Positions 13,281 to 25,172 of a DNA stretch of 64,000 nt are shown piece after piece. The position numbers and the translations under genes were made by a program. How positions within the stretch are numbered: the first letter of the stretch is position 1; each line of letters opens with the position of its first letter. The stretch covers positions 325,657,406-325,721,405 of the forward strand of contig NC_073692.1 in NCBI RefSeq assembly GCF_029784155.1, read 5' to 3'. The stretch comes from Uranotaenia lowii. Lineage: Eukaryota > Arthropoda > Insecta > Diptera > Culicidae. Under the pieces are notes generated by a model, which was given only the letters and a program-made list of their open reading frames with translations, did no database searches and was not told the DNA's origin.

Positions 13281-14580
13281 AAGCTTAGTTCTTTTAGAAA
13301 TGGGACACTTCCTTTTGCTAATAACTCGTTTACTAGTAATCCGACATTCAAAATTTTTAAAGCATTTTGCTTTCTGTGAAAATTACTATCCGACCTATTT
13401 TTTCAAAATTTTAAATTCACGCGTTTTTGAGATATTCACGGTGCAATAGAAAAAGAAAAAATACATTTTGCACAGTTTCCTTCCAAATCCATCTTTATCA
13501 AATTGATGACTGACAACCGTTGATTATTCAAAGAATTACTATGTGTGAGTGGTGGAAAAGTATGCATTAAAATGTCTACAAAGTTCAAATCAAGCATTGG
13601 AGTGAAGCACATGATCGCCAACTACATTTAAGGGTCATCTGGGAAGTCAAGGCTCAAACAAGCATTTTTAATTTTCAATAAGAGAATAACTAAGGGTAGA
13701 TCGCTGAAATGTCTAACAATTTTTTCTCCGATAAGCTGAAAGTGTTGCTTAGTAATGCATCATTTGAACCTCACCACAAACAACAATTTTTTGCTAGTTT
13801 CAGAGCTCGTAAGCTGTATACCCAATACCGAGGCTATGGGTCAAATGATTTCTGATGAACGACAAAACTTATGAAGTACCCTATTTCAAGCAAATTCCAG
13901 CGTTTGAATTCCATACCATGTCTGCTCGTGGCAAGGTCCCTAGTATATTAAAGTATTATTTGCTGGTTGTTTTGTATAAAATATAATGTTTTTCCAAAAT
14001 TCTGCTCCTGTGGAAAATAAACAACAATTTTCAAAACGAAAACTTTGGTTTTCGCTGTAAAGAGTAATCTTGTATGTATCCGTCGTATCCTACGATCTAT
14101 ACTAACCGATTATACTTTAAGTTCAATCTTATGATGGTTTTATTTCATTATTGTCTGATTTTGCCTGCAGAAATTACATTAAAAATGCTTTATAGTGGCC
14201 CATAAATATTCATGTTTTGATAATTTCGAAATAGCTGTATCCACTAAATTGCCCTCAGTTTCTTTTAAAAGAGGAGTATTGGACCGAAATGTAGCATAAA
14301 TTGAAACAGGAGGATGTAGTTACCTAAAATACAGATTAAAAGAAGTAAAAATTGGAAAACCGATCAATATCATGACTGAAAAAAGTGTGCGTCGGCCGAT
14401 GGGAGGTATCAAGAATAAAGTGGATTTTTTTTACAATAAACGATAAATATTTTTTTCAAATTTTTTCATGAATTATCAAAAGATTACTTTCATTTACTCC
14501 ATAGAAAGTATTTCAATCAAACGAATGGTTTTGGAGATACACGCATTCGTAACTGTCCCATTTCTAAAAGAACCAAGCTT
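13281..14580. mobile_element. 1.3-kb mariner-like element, copy A
   Basis: Perfect element layout: TA, then a 27-bp terminal inverted repeat (13281-13307, AAGCTTAGTTCTTTTAGA...), a 1,300-bp body, the partner repeat at 14554-14580, then TA. The two ends differ at one position (A or G at the seventh base). Size and TA duplication fit a full-length Tc1/mariner element, but the reading frames are full of stops, so it is dead or non-autonomous. Copy B at 34955-38865 aligns along the whole length. Confidence 0.8.
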
Positions 14581-14582
14581 TA

Positions 14583-16550
14583 GGAAAAATTTTGTCACTA
14601 AACCCCCCCCCCCCCCTTCCTTTGGGGCAGTTCTTTCTACGGCCTTGACTCACCCATATTTAAATTTCAAAGCAGCTCGAGTAAATAAGTCATGGATGTG
14701 GTAGATTAATTCAAATAAAATCAGTTTCCTTTTTTTGCATAGGATTATGCATTTGTATGCCTTTATTTTAATAATTTAACCCAAGCTGTTTGACACTTTC
14801 TGAGTTCTTTGAAGAAATTAGATATATCGAACAGGAATTGTATTTTTTGATGGTTTTATTTCTACTTCTTATGAAAACTGGTAAATTGGGTGAATAGGAA
14901 CGGTAAGTCAGAAAATTTTCAAAAAGAATAATAAATTGAATTGAATATAAAATTAATACAAAGTTACATGAATTTTTTTTCTGATATGTGATTGTTTATG
15001 TGAATTATTTTCCACAATGTGTTCAGCCTATATTTATTTTTTTCCTTTTATTAGACTTTAAATTAAAGTGTCATTAATGAAGTTCCTTGAGAATTTTCAT
15101 AAAATTTGATTCCAAAATAACTGTTTGCTCAATCAAATATATATAAATTTGAAACTGGAACCGTTTTTCAACTCATTTTATATTTTAAGGGATTTATTTT
15201 TGTTTTTTTAATTCATTTTATATAGTCTTTAACCAATTTGAAAAAAATATTTTTTTCGGTGAAATTTAGATAAGTGCTATTTTTCGGTTGATTTCCTATG
15301 TTTTTTTTTCATTTTTTATTTATCTTTAAAAACAATAACGTTCATTCTCTTTAATAATCAGTCTCTAAAATATTTTTGAAGCAGTCAACATAACGTTTGT
15401 GTTTCTTTAAAGAACAAATTTAATTATGAATGAAAATTAATCTCTATCAGGAAGTTTGTTCTACTCCATTTCTTGATATGAGTATGTCTCGTCAGACCAT
15501 TTTCTGGGTAGGGAAATAATAATGACTTTTCTTGAAGAAAACTAAAACCAAAGAGAATATATTTTTCATTTTGATTAACCATTACGGATTTTCCCGTGAA
15601 AAACTGTAATTTTTTTTTTCAACAAACTTGACATACTAGCCACTTTTTATACATAACATTGGACAAACGCTTCACCAGATTGTAAACAACCTTGTGAGAA
15701 ATTCGTTTCCAATGACCAAAATTGTTGAGATTCAACAGAGTTTATTTTTGCATTCCATTTGATTAATAACTATTTTTTTCAATATTACTGTTATTCAACA
15801 GTTAGAAAGATAACTTAGTATTATAGCCGATATGAGACAAAAAGTGATGGAGATAAGAACTTTGAATGTTTTATCAAATTTTTTACATTTGAAAATTTGA
15901 ATTTCAATGTGTAGTTTGTTCCATTATACTGCATATAACCAAAAAATTCTTAGATGTGACAAATATTCAATCAATTCAACATTTTGTTCTTGATACTGAT
16001 ACCCCAAAAAACACAAATAAAATCAACATGAAATTTAAAGTTTTATTATGGCATTTTATATGCAGCTAGTTTTATAACTGATTTATTATGGTCATGAAAA
16101 TGCTTAGATTCTTGATTCAACCTTTTGTTTTCAGGCTGTTCTGGAAACGCTGTTATAACTTTTACTAAATATACTGTTTACGTTCATTAGAAAGTGTTCT
16201 GAATGCTCTATTAAAACTCCAATAAAAAATAAACTAAGAAGTTTGATTCAAGTTTTTTTTGCATGGTTTGTAAAGGCACGCAGAGCTTGGTTTTAAAACC
16301 GTTTAGAAATTTGATGACAGCACTAGATCTTTGACATTTTGATCAGGGCACGCTTTGGCTAGATTGCACATATTTCAATTGAATTTCCATTTTTATACAT
16401 TTTTGATATGTCATGTGTGTTACTTTTGTGTTAAATAAAACAATATATAAAATCTTTGAAATACTTCAAATCAATAGAAGTGAACATCTCTACAATACGA
16501 GTACCTATTGAGTAAAACGGCCCGACTAGTAGGAAAAAAAATTGTTGCTT
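14583..16550. other. non-coding stretch with poly-C
   Basis: Strongly AT-rich, no gene supported. A 14-base C run at 14603-14616 lies just outside the right end of the mariner-like element. Confidence 0.5.
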
Positions 16551-17520
16551 GACGCCATCATTATTCTAAGATGGCGGCTTCCGTTTTCATTTCAAAACTT
16601 TTAATTACTGACAAGCTCATGAAACATCCACAATATGGGTCATGGGTGAAAGGGCTTAACGAGTAGAAGTCGAATTTGATTGTCTGATGCCATCTTGAAA
16701 TCCAAGAAAATGCTGTAAATGGCTGAAAATCGCATGAAACCCCCAAAATATGCGTATTATTTGAAAGGGCTCATCGAGTAAAAATCGAATTTCGCTATCC
16801 TACGCCATCTTAAAATCTTTTCTTTTCAAACCTGTATATTACTGATAATAGCTTGAAACCCCCATAATATGGGTTTCGGGTGAAAGGGCTAAACAAGTTT
16901 AAGTTGAAAAAGTTGTAAATCACTAAAAATCGAATGAAAGCTCCACAATATAGGTATTGGGTGGATAGGCTAAACAAGAAGCAGTCGAATTAATATTCTG
17001 GCGCTATCTTGAAATCCAAGATGGCGGCTTCGTCTTCAAACCTGTATTTTATTGATAATCGCTTAAAACCTCCATAATATTGGGATAAGTTGAAAGGGCT
17101 GAACTAGAAGAAGTCGGATTTCACTTTCTAACGGCATCTTGAAATCTAATATGGCGGCTTTCGCTGCACTTCAAAATGCTGTAAATTATTAAAAATTGGA
17201 TGAAACTTTCACAGAATGGGTGTTGGGTAAAAGGGCTAATCGAGAAGAAGTCTGTAAATGCTGTAAACCACTGAAGACCGGGCCCTTTCACCCAATAACA
17301 ATATTGTGGAAAATACATGCGATTCTCCGTGATTAAGAGCATTTTAGAATTCAGCGGAGGTCGCCATCTTTGATTTAAAGATAGCGTCAAGTAGTGAAAT
17401 TCACCTTCATCTAGTTTAGCCTTTTCAACCAATACCCATGTGGGAGTTTAATGCGATTTTCAGTAAAGAGCAGCGTTTTATACTCAAGCGGAAGCAGTCG
17501 TGATCTTAGATTTCAAGATG
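16550..17520. repeat. degenerate satellite with GATGGCGGC palindromic junctions and terminal inversion
   Basis: Six direct, diverged monomers can be tracked by the word TGAAAGGGCT (near 16650, 16765, 16880, 16963, 17093, 17230). Each monomer also carries CACAATATGGGT-, GAGAAGAAGTCGAATT- and GCCATCTTGAAATC-like words. Junctions read GCCATCTTG-AAATC-CAAGATGGCGGC, a small palindrome. From about 17280 the monomers are inverted (CCCTTTCACCCAATA and later TAGTTTAGCCTTTTCAACC). Spacing is roughly 80-137 bp because of deletions. Confidence 0.8.
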
Positions 17521-18400
17521 ACTTTTTCATTTTAAAAGTTTGTCCTCATTTACTATAGTAATGATTAACAACTCAGTAATGATCAACTCATCCTACACGT
17601 AATTGGTTGGCTTGCTAGAGAAACGACAAATTTTTGCTATTTATATGGCTCTCATTAAAACGTCATAAAACTAATTAGAAATTTATCTGATAATAATAAT
17701 GCTATTAAGCATTGAATTGACTTACGTTGATTGCAAATCGATGGGCACAAAATGACGCCATGTTGGTAAATTCACATGATCAAGAAGCCAGCTTTATTAG
17801 AGTTCTGGTGATGTGTAGAATGCACGATAGCTTTTTAATGAAGATAAGTGCTATTGCTCTAACTAAGTTGTGCTGACCATATTAATACTAAAATTGGTGC
17901 TCAGGATTTGTAGTCAGGACCATCGTAAAAGAATTCGAAAGTTCACTCTTATATATTCTTCTGTTATTAATTTAAATTTTAAAGCTGTTCTACGATTTGA
18001 ATATTTTTATAAGGAATTCCAATGCCAATTAAAATATGTGATACTCGATTCCAAATCCAGGGTCCAATTTTGAAACTTAATTTAAAACTTGTCATAGAAT
18101 TTCAGTTTAAAATTTTGAACTTTTTGTTTTTGTTTAAAGAATCGGAAAATTTTTTTTTGAATTTTTTAAATAATAGAAAAATAATTTTTTTTTATTTGAA
18201 TTTGAGCTTTTGATTTGCGTTCTCTTGTTTTTACTTAGTACTTGTTTAGGTGTATTCTATTTACTTTTGTTATGTTTCTAAATATTATACTACATGTTAT
18301 ACTTATAAAACAATAATCAAATATTATTATATGATAATTGTTTTTAATTGTTTTGAATACATTCAACAAATGATAACTAAAGCTTTATCTTCTCTTCTAG
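17521..18400. other. AT-rich flank upstream of host exon
   Basis: Very AT-rich sequence with long A/T runs, consistent with intron or promoter-proximal DNA. It ends in the pyrimidine-rich acceptor-like tract TCTTCTCTTCTAG at 18388-18400. Confidence 0.4.
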
Positions 18401-19152
18401 GTTATTGCTGTAAAACGCTCGAGGTCCAACTGCCGGAATCCAGCTGCAGTCCAGTGAAACTGGGTCTCGAACTAAAATAGTAGTACCAGATCGGGATATC
18501 TTCAAAGAAAAAAAAAAGTGCTCCCCGCACTGATTTTTAAATAAGTGGCAAAGTGGAAGAAATTATCTTCAGCTTAAATCAATCTCCAACGCTATCCCGT
18601 GAAAAGGCGTGTGGAAGAATGCTGATAAAAGCCGTGGTAGCAAAACAAATTGATGTTCCCGCATTGAATCAATTATTGCTGTTCCCATCCTAATATGTTC
18701 ATCATCTTTTGTACATAATCGTGGATGAACGGCTTCCAAGTTAGTTTTAGGCCGAAAAAGTGTGCGGCTAATGTCTATAAGTGAACTAATCTCACCGCGA
18801 AGAAGAGTAGAGCAAAATCGAATTAGCTACTACATGGGTGCGTGTTTGAAAGAGTGAAAACAAAGAGAAAAAAATCCGACACATCAGTAGGAAGTGAGGC
18901 ATAAAAATTCAGTCCCAGGTGATGGACCCGGTTTGATTTAATAGAATCATTTTGGGGCGAAAAATTTTGTTCATCAACTGTGGTGCCGGGACCCTGGGCG
19001 CGTGCCATTTGCGAGGAATGGGGATCGCAATCCTACCGCAATAATAATCAATCAAAAGTGGACCACAAACGGGGAAAACAATCAAATCTGGCCATTGGCC
19101 GCCAGGTGAAAACCAACAAAAGGGAAGCAGAGATACAATTCGGACCCGAGAG
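18401..19152 (+). other. probable 5' UTR of the host gene's start exon
   Basis: A good acceptor (pyrimidine tract then TAG at 18398-18400) precedes a sharp rise in GC and sequence complexity. In the frame of the ATG at 19153 there is a stop (TAA, 19042-19044) and no in-frame ATG after it, so the region upstream is untranslated in this frame. The true 5' boundary is inferred. A transcription start inside this block is equally possible, since no TATA or initiator stands out. Confidence 0.5.
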
Positions 19153-19460
19153 ATGGGAAATGCGATTAGTAGTGCTTATGAGGCCACGTTGCCCAGAAGG
19201 TCTCAACAGCAGCGGCAACAGGAACAGCAAACTCAACACCACAACAGGTACTGTTTCGATGCCAACTGTAATGGGAAACGGTGCAACTATGGGACCTCTG
19301 GAGCCTATACGATGCCCAGGATTGGCCAGAGACATCAAACCGAACAACAACCACAACCGACGCAACAAAATCCAGAGAGCTCCCGAATGCTGTTCCTGCT
19401 TTACCTGATACACCGAACGTGGAATGTTGTGGTGGACAGTGTTGATACAAAAACGAAAAA
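19153..19460 (+). CDS. first coding exon of an unrecognised host gene (MGN start, Gln/His-rich)
   Basis: The ATG at 19153 has a purine at -3 and G at +4 and is the first ATG after an in-frame stop, which fixes the start. The peptide begins MGNAISSAYEATLPRRS, a possible N-myristoylation start (Gly2, Ser6/7). A Gln-rich tract (residues about 17-30) follows, then a Cys/Asn stretch and a second Gln-rich patch. The exon stops at a strong donor, AAA|GTAAGT at 19461, leaving phase 2. The acceptor at 58965 needs exactly one base to complete the codon, so the two exons join in frame. An internal GT at 19248 (CAACAG|GTACTG) would give the same phase and could be an alternative, weaker donor. I do not recognise the protein. 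The exon call is fairly sure and the function is unknown. Confidence 0.6.
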
Positions 19461-19789
19461 GTAAGTTCATTTTATTTTAATAATCTGAACTTAAGGTGAA
19501 TAGAGAGAAATTGGAAAAATTAAGTTTTTAAACTTTTCACGAAACTATTGAAAACTCTTTTATTATTATTTCTAGGAGGTTTATAACTAGACAACGTGAA
19601 ATATAGTATAAATGTAATCCACACTTGTTGAGTTGATTCAGTAGAATAAGCTGGTCCTTATCAACGTCACAATTTCCCTGATAACGTTTTTTCACGGTTT
19701 GCAACTTTTCTTAAACATTCCTAACATTTGATAAAAACATATCAGGAATTTAAAAAGACATTGGGGAGGTAGGTGATTAGGGTGAAACC

Positions 19790-19807
19790 GCCCCCCCCCC
19801 CCCCCCC
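19790..19807. repeat. poly-C tract
   Basis: About 17 consecutive C residues preceded by GTGAAACCG, lying in the host intron between the start exon and the Penelope array. Confidence 0.9.
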
Positions 19808-20083
19808 TCAAGCGGGAAAAACACGTTAAAAATACATGAAAACGCTCGTATTTCATAAATAATAAGAACTTTTCCTTGTCGGTATATCCTTAAATTTTCA
19901 AAATTTTCCACTCCGAGGGAAGGTTTCCCTAACAAATTGAAATCGAATATAATAATGTTTTACCTCTAAAGCCCATTTTTTTCCGCAGGAAAATTATCTG
20001 AAGTTTTGTTTTATGATTTGATACCAGTTCTACGAACAACTGTGTCGTTTAAGAATTTTTGTTTTCCCAAAAATTGCATAACC

Positions 20084-20095
20084 ACTAAAATTGGA
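20084..20095. repeat. target-site duplication, left of Penelope array
   Basis: ACTAAAATTGGA, repeated exactly at 30282-30293 on the far side of the 10.2-kb array. Element sequence starts at the next base. Confidence 0.85.
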
Positions 20096-20511
20096 TGTAA
20101 AAGTTAGCCATCTTTCTACTTATTTATTTTTCGACCGGGAATGATTTATAGGTTATGTTCGGCTTTCGGTCTTTCGGTCAAGATTTACAACACTTTTTAT
20201 GTGCTCTTCATCCAACGTTTCGAATTAATATTTATTCTTTTTCAAGGAACTAAAATAAAACATAAAGCATAAAACATATTTCTTATGGAACCAAAAAATG
20301 TTCACTTACTCGAACATTCGTGCTATAGTCTGAAACAGATGCGCTCCTAAAGCGTTCATCAATCGTCGGTTTCTGGCTATAAAATTTTAAATTTGAAATG
20401 GTTCAGCTCAAAAGTGAGGAGGATAGCGTGTAACTTACGTGCCCGGTACTATAATTTGGCCTGGGCGGCGGCGCCTAATCCGTATTCCGAATGACGTCCC
20501 GAAGCAACACT

Positions 20512-23139
20512 TTATCCACTCGACTCACAGTTTGTTATTGTTGTTTGGGTTTCTTCTTCATAGCCAGAAACCGGCGCCGATGAGTGCTTGTGAGCAGTCC
20601 GAGAGAGTGTGTGGAACACTCCGCCGTAGGAGATCGCTCTTCCGTCTGTGTCGTTCTGTATATTTACGGTATTCGGAGTGCTTTGAATATAGCACATTTC
20701 GAGTACCTCTAGATGCCGGCGGTGCTTGTTGGAGCTATCGAGAACGGTGGCTTTGTCGAAGTCGAACATGTGTCCCTGGTTGAAGCAATGTTCAACAACG
20801 GCCGATTGTCGTAGCTCTCTGATGGCTGGGTCTGATGCTGTGGACCCTGAGGCGATGATTCGGTTCAATTTGGTGACGTCGCATTTATGCTTGGACATTC
20901 TAGTACGAAGTTTGTAGCTAGTTTGCCCAACATAAACTTTTGAGCATGTCTCGTTACGGTCGGATGCGCCTGCGCACGGGATGTTGTATACCACATTGGA
21001 ACGATCGATCGGTTGTATCGGATCCTTAACCACAGGCAGTAGGCTGCGTATTGTATGTTGTTGCGTGGTGCCGATGCGTACTTGCGGATAGTCTGTTTTC
21101 AGTGAACGAACTATGTTCGCAGTTAGGCCGTCGATGTTCAGTATGGATCGGTAATGTTGTGTGGGTGTATCTTGTGTGTTTTGGCTGGTGGTGTCGGTTT
21201 CGTTCGCTTTCTGCACTAATCTATTTATTAACGCTGTAGGGTAATCGTTTAACTTCAAATTTTCATGGATCAACTTAAGTGCGGCATCGGGGGAAACGTT
21301 TGTCGAAAAGATTTTCACGCGTTTTATGAAGTTCAGAGCCGTGTTGATTTTGAGCCGTGTGTTGTGAGCTGATCTGAAATTCAAAAAGCGACCCGACGCT
21401 ATCGCTTTTCGATACCACTCGGTTTTTATTGATTGGTCTGGCTGCCTGATCAATATCAGATCCAAGTACGGGAGGCGATAATCTGACTCTATCTCGACCG
21501 TAAATTGGATTTTCGGGTGGTATTGATTGAATTTTTCTCTTACCTGTTCGACATGTTCTCTTGGTAGGGCTAGCAGTAGGTCATCAACATATTTCCTTAG
21601 GATCGGGATCTGGAAATCGAGTGTCCGTGTGACATTGTCTAAAAGTGATTCCATCACAAAGTCAGCTATCGGGCTAGACACAGGATTGCCCATCGCCGTT
21701 CCGTATGTTTGCTGGTAGAATTTATTTTTAAATCTGAAATAACTGCAGCTCATGCAGAAGTTAACGATTTCGAGGAACATATCCAAATTTATGTTCGTGT
21801 TCTTCTTTATCGCGTCCCAGTTGTAGATGATGTTGCGGAGAACTAGGTCTCGGGGGATACAGGTGAAAAGCGAAACAACATCGAAAGAAACGAGGATGTG
21901 ATCCGGTGGGAGTACAACATTGTTGATGAAATCGCAGAACTCAAACGAATCCTTGACGTTGTATTTGCTGTTGATCGATGCTTGGAGTATTCGTCCTATA
22001 TATTTGGACAATTCATAAGATGGTGACGTCATGCATGGTACTACTGGTCTTAATGGCAAGCCTACTTTGTGTGCCTTGGGTGTCCCGTAGATGCAAGGGG
22101 CGGTTGCTTTGTACGTTTTTAGCTTTAATTCTGTTGCCCTGTTGATTAATTTTAAATCTGCTAACCTTTTTGCGAACTCGTTGTTCTTAGTTTGAAAACC
22201 GTTTGTAGGATCGCGAGCTAGGCTTGAATATGTGCTTTGGTCCCCGATTAGTGCTTCCATCTTTGCATCGTAATCTTCGCGTTTCATCATCACTGTTACG
22301 TTACCTTTGTCGGCTTCGAGTACGATGATGCTCGGATCAGATTTTAGGAAATGTTTTGTGGCAATAATAGCGTTTTTGTAGAACTTATCTGAAGGACTGC
22401 ATCGTGTTCTATTTTTCTGCGTGTGGATGTGGTTAATTATTTTGTTAGCCGCTGCGCTACGGTTGCGGATCTTGACATCTTCATCTTCTGTCGTTTCGAT
22501 TATTCCTTCAATATCTGCTATTAGATGATAAAATGTTTTTGGTGTTGTGATTGGGGGCGGTAGAGCGAACTTGGATCCCAGACTGAGTAAGAGTTGAACA
22601 GGTTGGGGCACCTCTATCGTGGTGCTGTTGTGAAACGCCCGGAGGTTATGTGATGGCATTTTCTGCTCAAGGGATTTTATCGATCTGTCCATAATCTTTC
22701 GATATTTACGGTCAGTTTGGGCCGCGCGTTTTTGCTGATGAATTTGTTGGAAAGCGTTCTGTTTGGCGAAGAAACGGTCGCTTTCATAATCTGGGATGAA
22801 CCGTTTTATGTTACTGCGTGTATCTGTTATGCTGTTGGCGATCTGTTTCATTTTATAGAACGTATGTTTGATTTCCAAATTCAATATCGCTCTCTTGAAC
22901 CGGTTGACCTGCCTGTCGAGCTCGTTCAGGTAGGGGCTGTTGTCTTCAAACAGCGCAAAGACACATCGAAAGACGTCTGTGATGTGTGGGGGAAACATAC
23001 CTGTTTGTCGGCATCTTATTAGGAAATCTTTCCTAGTTGTCATATTTCCCATTTTTCGGTTCAGGTTGGCGAACATCTTTAGTGAATGTTTTGCTTCGGT
23101 GCCGTATTCGTGGTCAATCTGGGTGTAAAAGTTAGCCAT
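20512..23139 (-). CDS. Penelope-like RT + GIY-YIG endonuclease, complete copy 1
   Basis: 875 codons, uninterrupted, starting ATGGCTAACTTTTACACC at 23139. The N-terminal ~300 residues are a basic, helical region of Penelope type. The reverse transcriptase follows, with GTPKAHK near residue 350, FDVVSLFTCIP near 425, GTAMGNPVSSPIAD near 485 and the catalytic KYVDDLL near 517-520. The C-terminal GIY-YIG nuclease starts about residue 716 with VVYNIPC, then KVYVGQTSYKLRTRMSKHK near 733-751. Residues 732-780 also hold Cys/His residues typical of the Penelope linker. The protein would prime reverse transcription from a nick made by its own nuclease. The translated sequence is identical to copy 4. 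Length is usual for endonuclease-bearing Penelope elements. Confidence 0.9.
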   Translation of the reverse strand: MANFYTQIDHEYGTEAKHSLKMFANLNRKMGNMTTRKDFLIRCRQTGMFPPHITDVFRCVFALFEDNSPYLNELDRQVNRFKRAILNLEIKHTFYKMKQIANSITDTRSNIKRFIPDYESDRFFAKQNAFQQIHQQKRAAQTDRKYRKIMDRSIKSLEQKMPSHNLRAFHNSTTIEVPQPVQLLLSLGSKFALPPPITTPKTFYHLIADIEGIIETTEDEDVKIRNRSAAANKIINHIHTQKNRTRCSPSDKFYKNAIIATKHFLKSDPSIIVLEADKGNVTVMMKREDYDAKMEALIGDQSTYSSLARDPTNGFQTKNNEFAKRLADLKLINRATELKLKTYKATAPCIYGTPKAHKVGLPLRPVVPCMTSPSYELSKYIGRILQASINSKYNVKDSFEFCDFINNVVLPPDHILVSFDVVSLFTCIPRDLVLRNIIYNWDAIKKNTNINLDMFLEIVNFCMSCSYFRFKNKFYQQTYGTAMGNPVSSPIADFVMESLLDNVTRTLDFQIPILRKYVDDLLLALPREHVEQVREKFNQYHPKIQFTVEIESDYRLPYLDLILIRQPDQSIKTEWYRKAIASGRFLNFRSAHNTRLKINTALNFIKRVKIFSTNVSPDAALKLIHENLKLNDYPTALINRLVQKANETDTTSQNTQDTPTQHYRSILNIDGLTANIVRSLKTDYPQVRIGTTQQHTIRSLLPVVKDPIQPIDRSNVVYNIPCAGASDRNETCSKVYVGQTSYKLRTRMSKHKCDVTKLNRIIASGSTASDPAIRELRQSAVVEHCFNQGHMFDFDKATVLDSSNKHRRHLEVLEMCYIQSTPNTVNIQNDTDGRAISYGGVFHTLSRTAHKHSSAPVSGYEEETQTTITNCESSG

Positions 23140-23539
23140 CTTTCTACTTATTTATTTTTCGACCGGGAATGATTTATAGGTTATGTTCGGCTTTCGGTCT
23201 TTCGGTCAAGATTTACAACACTTTTTATGTGCTCTTCATCCAACGTTTCGAATTAATATTTATTCTTTTTCAAGGAACTAAAATAAAACATAAAGCATAA
23301 AACATATTTCTTATGGAACCAAAAAATGTTCACTTACTCGAACATTCGTGCTATAGTCTGAAACAGATGCGCTCCTAAAGCGTTCATCAATCGTCGGTTT
23401 CTGGCTATAAAATTTTAAATTTGAAATGGTTCAGCTCAAAAGTGAGGAGGATAGCGTGTAACTTACGTGCCCGGTACTATAATTTGGCCTGGGCGGCGGC
23501 GCCTAATCCGTATTCCGAATGACGTCCCGAAGCAACACT

Positions 23540-25172
23540 TTATCCACTCGACTCACAGTTTGTTATTGTTGTTTGGGTTTCTTCTTCATAGCCAGAAACC
23601 GGCGCCGATGAGTGCTTGTGAGCAGTCCGAGAGAGTGTGTGGAACACTCCGCCGTAGGAGATCGCTCTTCCGTCTGTGTCGTTCTGTATATTTACGGTAT
23701 TCGGAGTGCTTTGAATATAGCACATTTCGAGTACCTCTAGATGCCGGCGGTGCTTGTTGGAGCTATCGAGAACGGTGGCTTTGTCGAAGTCGAACATGTG
23801 TCCCTGGTTGAAGCAATGTTCAACAACGGCCGATTGTCGTAGCTCTCTGATGGCTGGGTCTGATGCTGTGGACCCTGAGGCGATGATTCGGTTCAATTTG
23901 GTGACGTCGCATTTATGCTTGGACATTCTAGTACGAAGTTTGTAGCTAGTTTGCCCAACATAAACTTTTGAGCATGTCTCGTTACGGTCGGATGCGCCTG
24001 CGCACGGGATGTTGTATACCACATTGGAACGATCGATCGGTTGTATCGGATCCTTAACCACAGGCAGTAGGCTGCGTATTGTATGTTGTTGCGTGGTGCC
24101 GATGCGTACTTGCGGATAGTCTGTTTTCAGTGAACGAACTATGTTCGCAGTTAGGCCGTCGATGTTCAGTATGGATCGGTAATGTTGTGTGGGTGTATCT
24201 TGTGTGTTTTGGCTGGTGGTGTCGGTTTCGTTCGCTTTCTGCACTAATCTATTTATTAACGCTGTAGGGTAATCGTTTAACTTCAAATTTTCATGGATCA
24301 ACTTAAGTGCGGCATCGGGGGAAACGTTTGTCGAAAAGATTTTCACGCGTTTTATGAAGTTCAGAGCCGTGTTGATTTTGAGCCGTGTGTTGTGAGCTGA
24401 TCTGAAATTCAAAAAGCGACCCGACGCTATCGCTTTTCGATACCACTCGGTTTTTATTGATTGGTCTGGCTGCCTGATCAATATCAGATCCAAGTACGGG
24501 AGGCGATAATCTGACTCTATCTCGACCGTAAATTGGATTTTCGGGTGGTATTGATTGAATTTTTCTCTTACCTGTTCGACATGTTCTCTTGGTAGGGCTA
24601 GCAGTAGGTCATCAACATATTTCCTTAGGATCGGGATCTGGAAATCGAGTGTCCGTGTGACATTGTCTAAAAGTGATTCCATCACAAAGTCAGCTATCGG
24701 GCTAGACACAGGATTGCCCATCGCCGTTCCGTATGTTTGCTGGTAGAATTTATTTTTAAATCTGAAATAACTGCAGCTCATGCAGAAGTTAACGATTTCG
24801 AGGAACATATCCAAATTTATGTTCGTGTTCTTCTTTATCGCGTCCCAGTTGTAGATGATGTTGCGGAGAACTAGGTCTCGGGGGATACAGGTGAAAAGCG
24901 AAACAACATCGAAAGAAACGAGGATGTGATCCGGTGGGAGTACAACATTGTTGATGAAATCGCAGAACTCAAACGAATCCTTGACGTTGTATTTGCTGTT
25001 GATCGATGCTTGGAGTATTCGTCCTATATATTTGGACAATTCATAAGATGGTGACGTCATGCATGGTACTACTGGTCTTAATGGCAAGCCTACTTTGTGT
25101 GCCTTGGGTGTCCCGTAGATGCAAGGGGCGGTTGCTTTGTACGTTTTTAGCTTTAATTCTGTTGCCCTGTTG
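23540..25172 (-). pseudogene. Penelope-like RT + GIY-YIG, 5'-truncated copy 2
   Basis: Covers about codons 332-875 of the complete unit. The RT core including YVDD and the whole GIY-YIG domain are present without stops, but the N-terminal third is missing. The break is at 25172, where the sequence flips into the inverted copy 3. There is no genuine start codon, so independent expression is unlikely. Its 3' end runs directly into the 5' leader of copy 1, the head-to-tail arrangement in which the intervening ~400 bp acts as pseudo-LTR. Confidence 0.9.

Noticed and set aside
16550..17520. A CRISPR-like array
   Set aside because: Monomers are diverged, spacers are not unique fixed-length units, the orientation switches, and the genome is eukaryotic.
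18980..19470. Alternative long ORFs over the host start exon (142 codons on +, 140 on -)
   Set aside because: The + frame does not end at the splice donor and lacks an ATG at its left end. The minus frame is low-complexity antisense of CAG-rich sequence. The 19153 frame has a good start context and in-phase splicing.
20439..20783. 114-codon + strand ORF repeated at each Penelope unit, and the other short repeated ORFs inside the array
   Set aside because: They lie antisense to the RT/nuclease gene and recur only because the unit is repeated.
25119..25172. A start codon giving a 590-residue Penelope protein
   Set aside because: The first 18 codons are antisense of the neighbouring inverted copy. 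The frame is open by chance across the joint.
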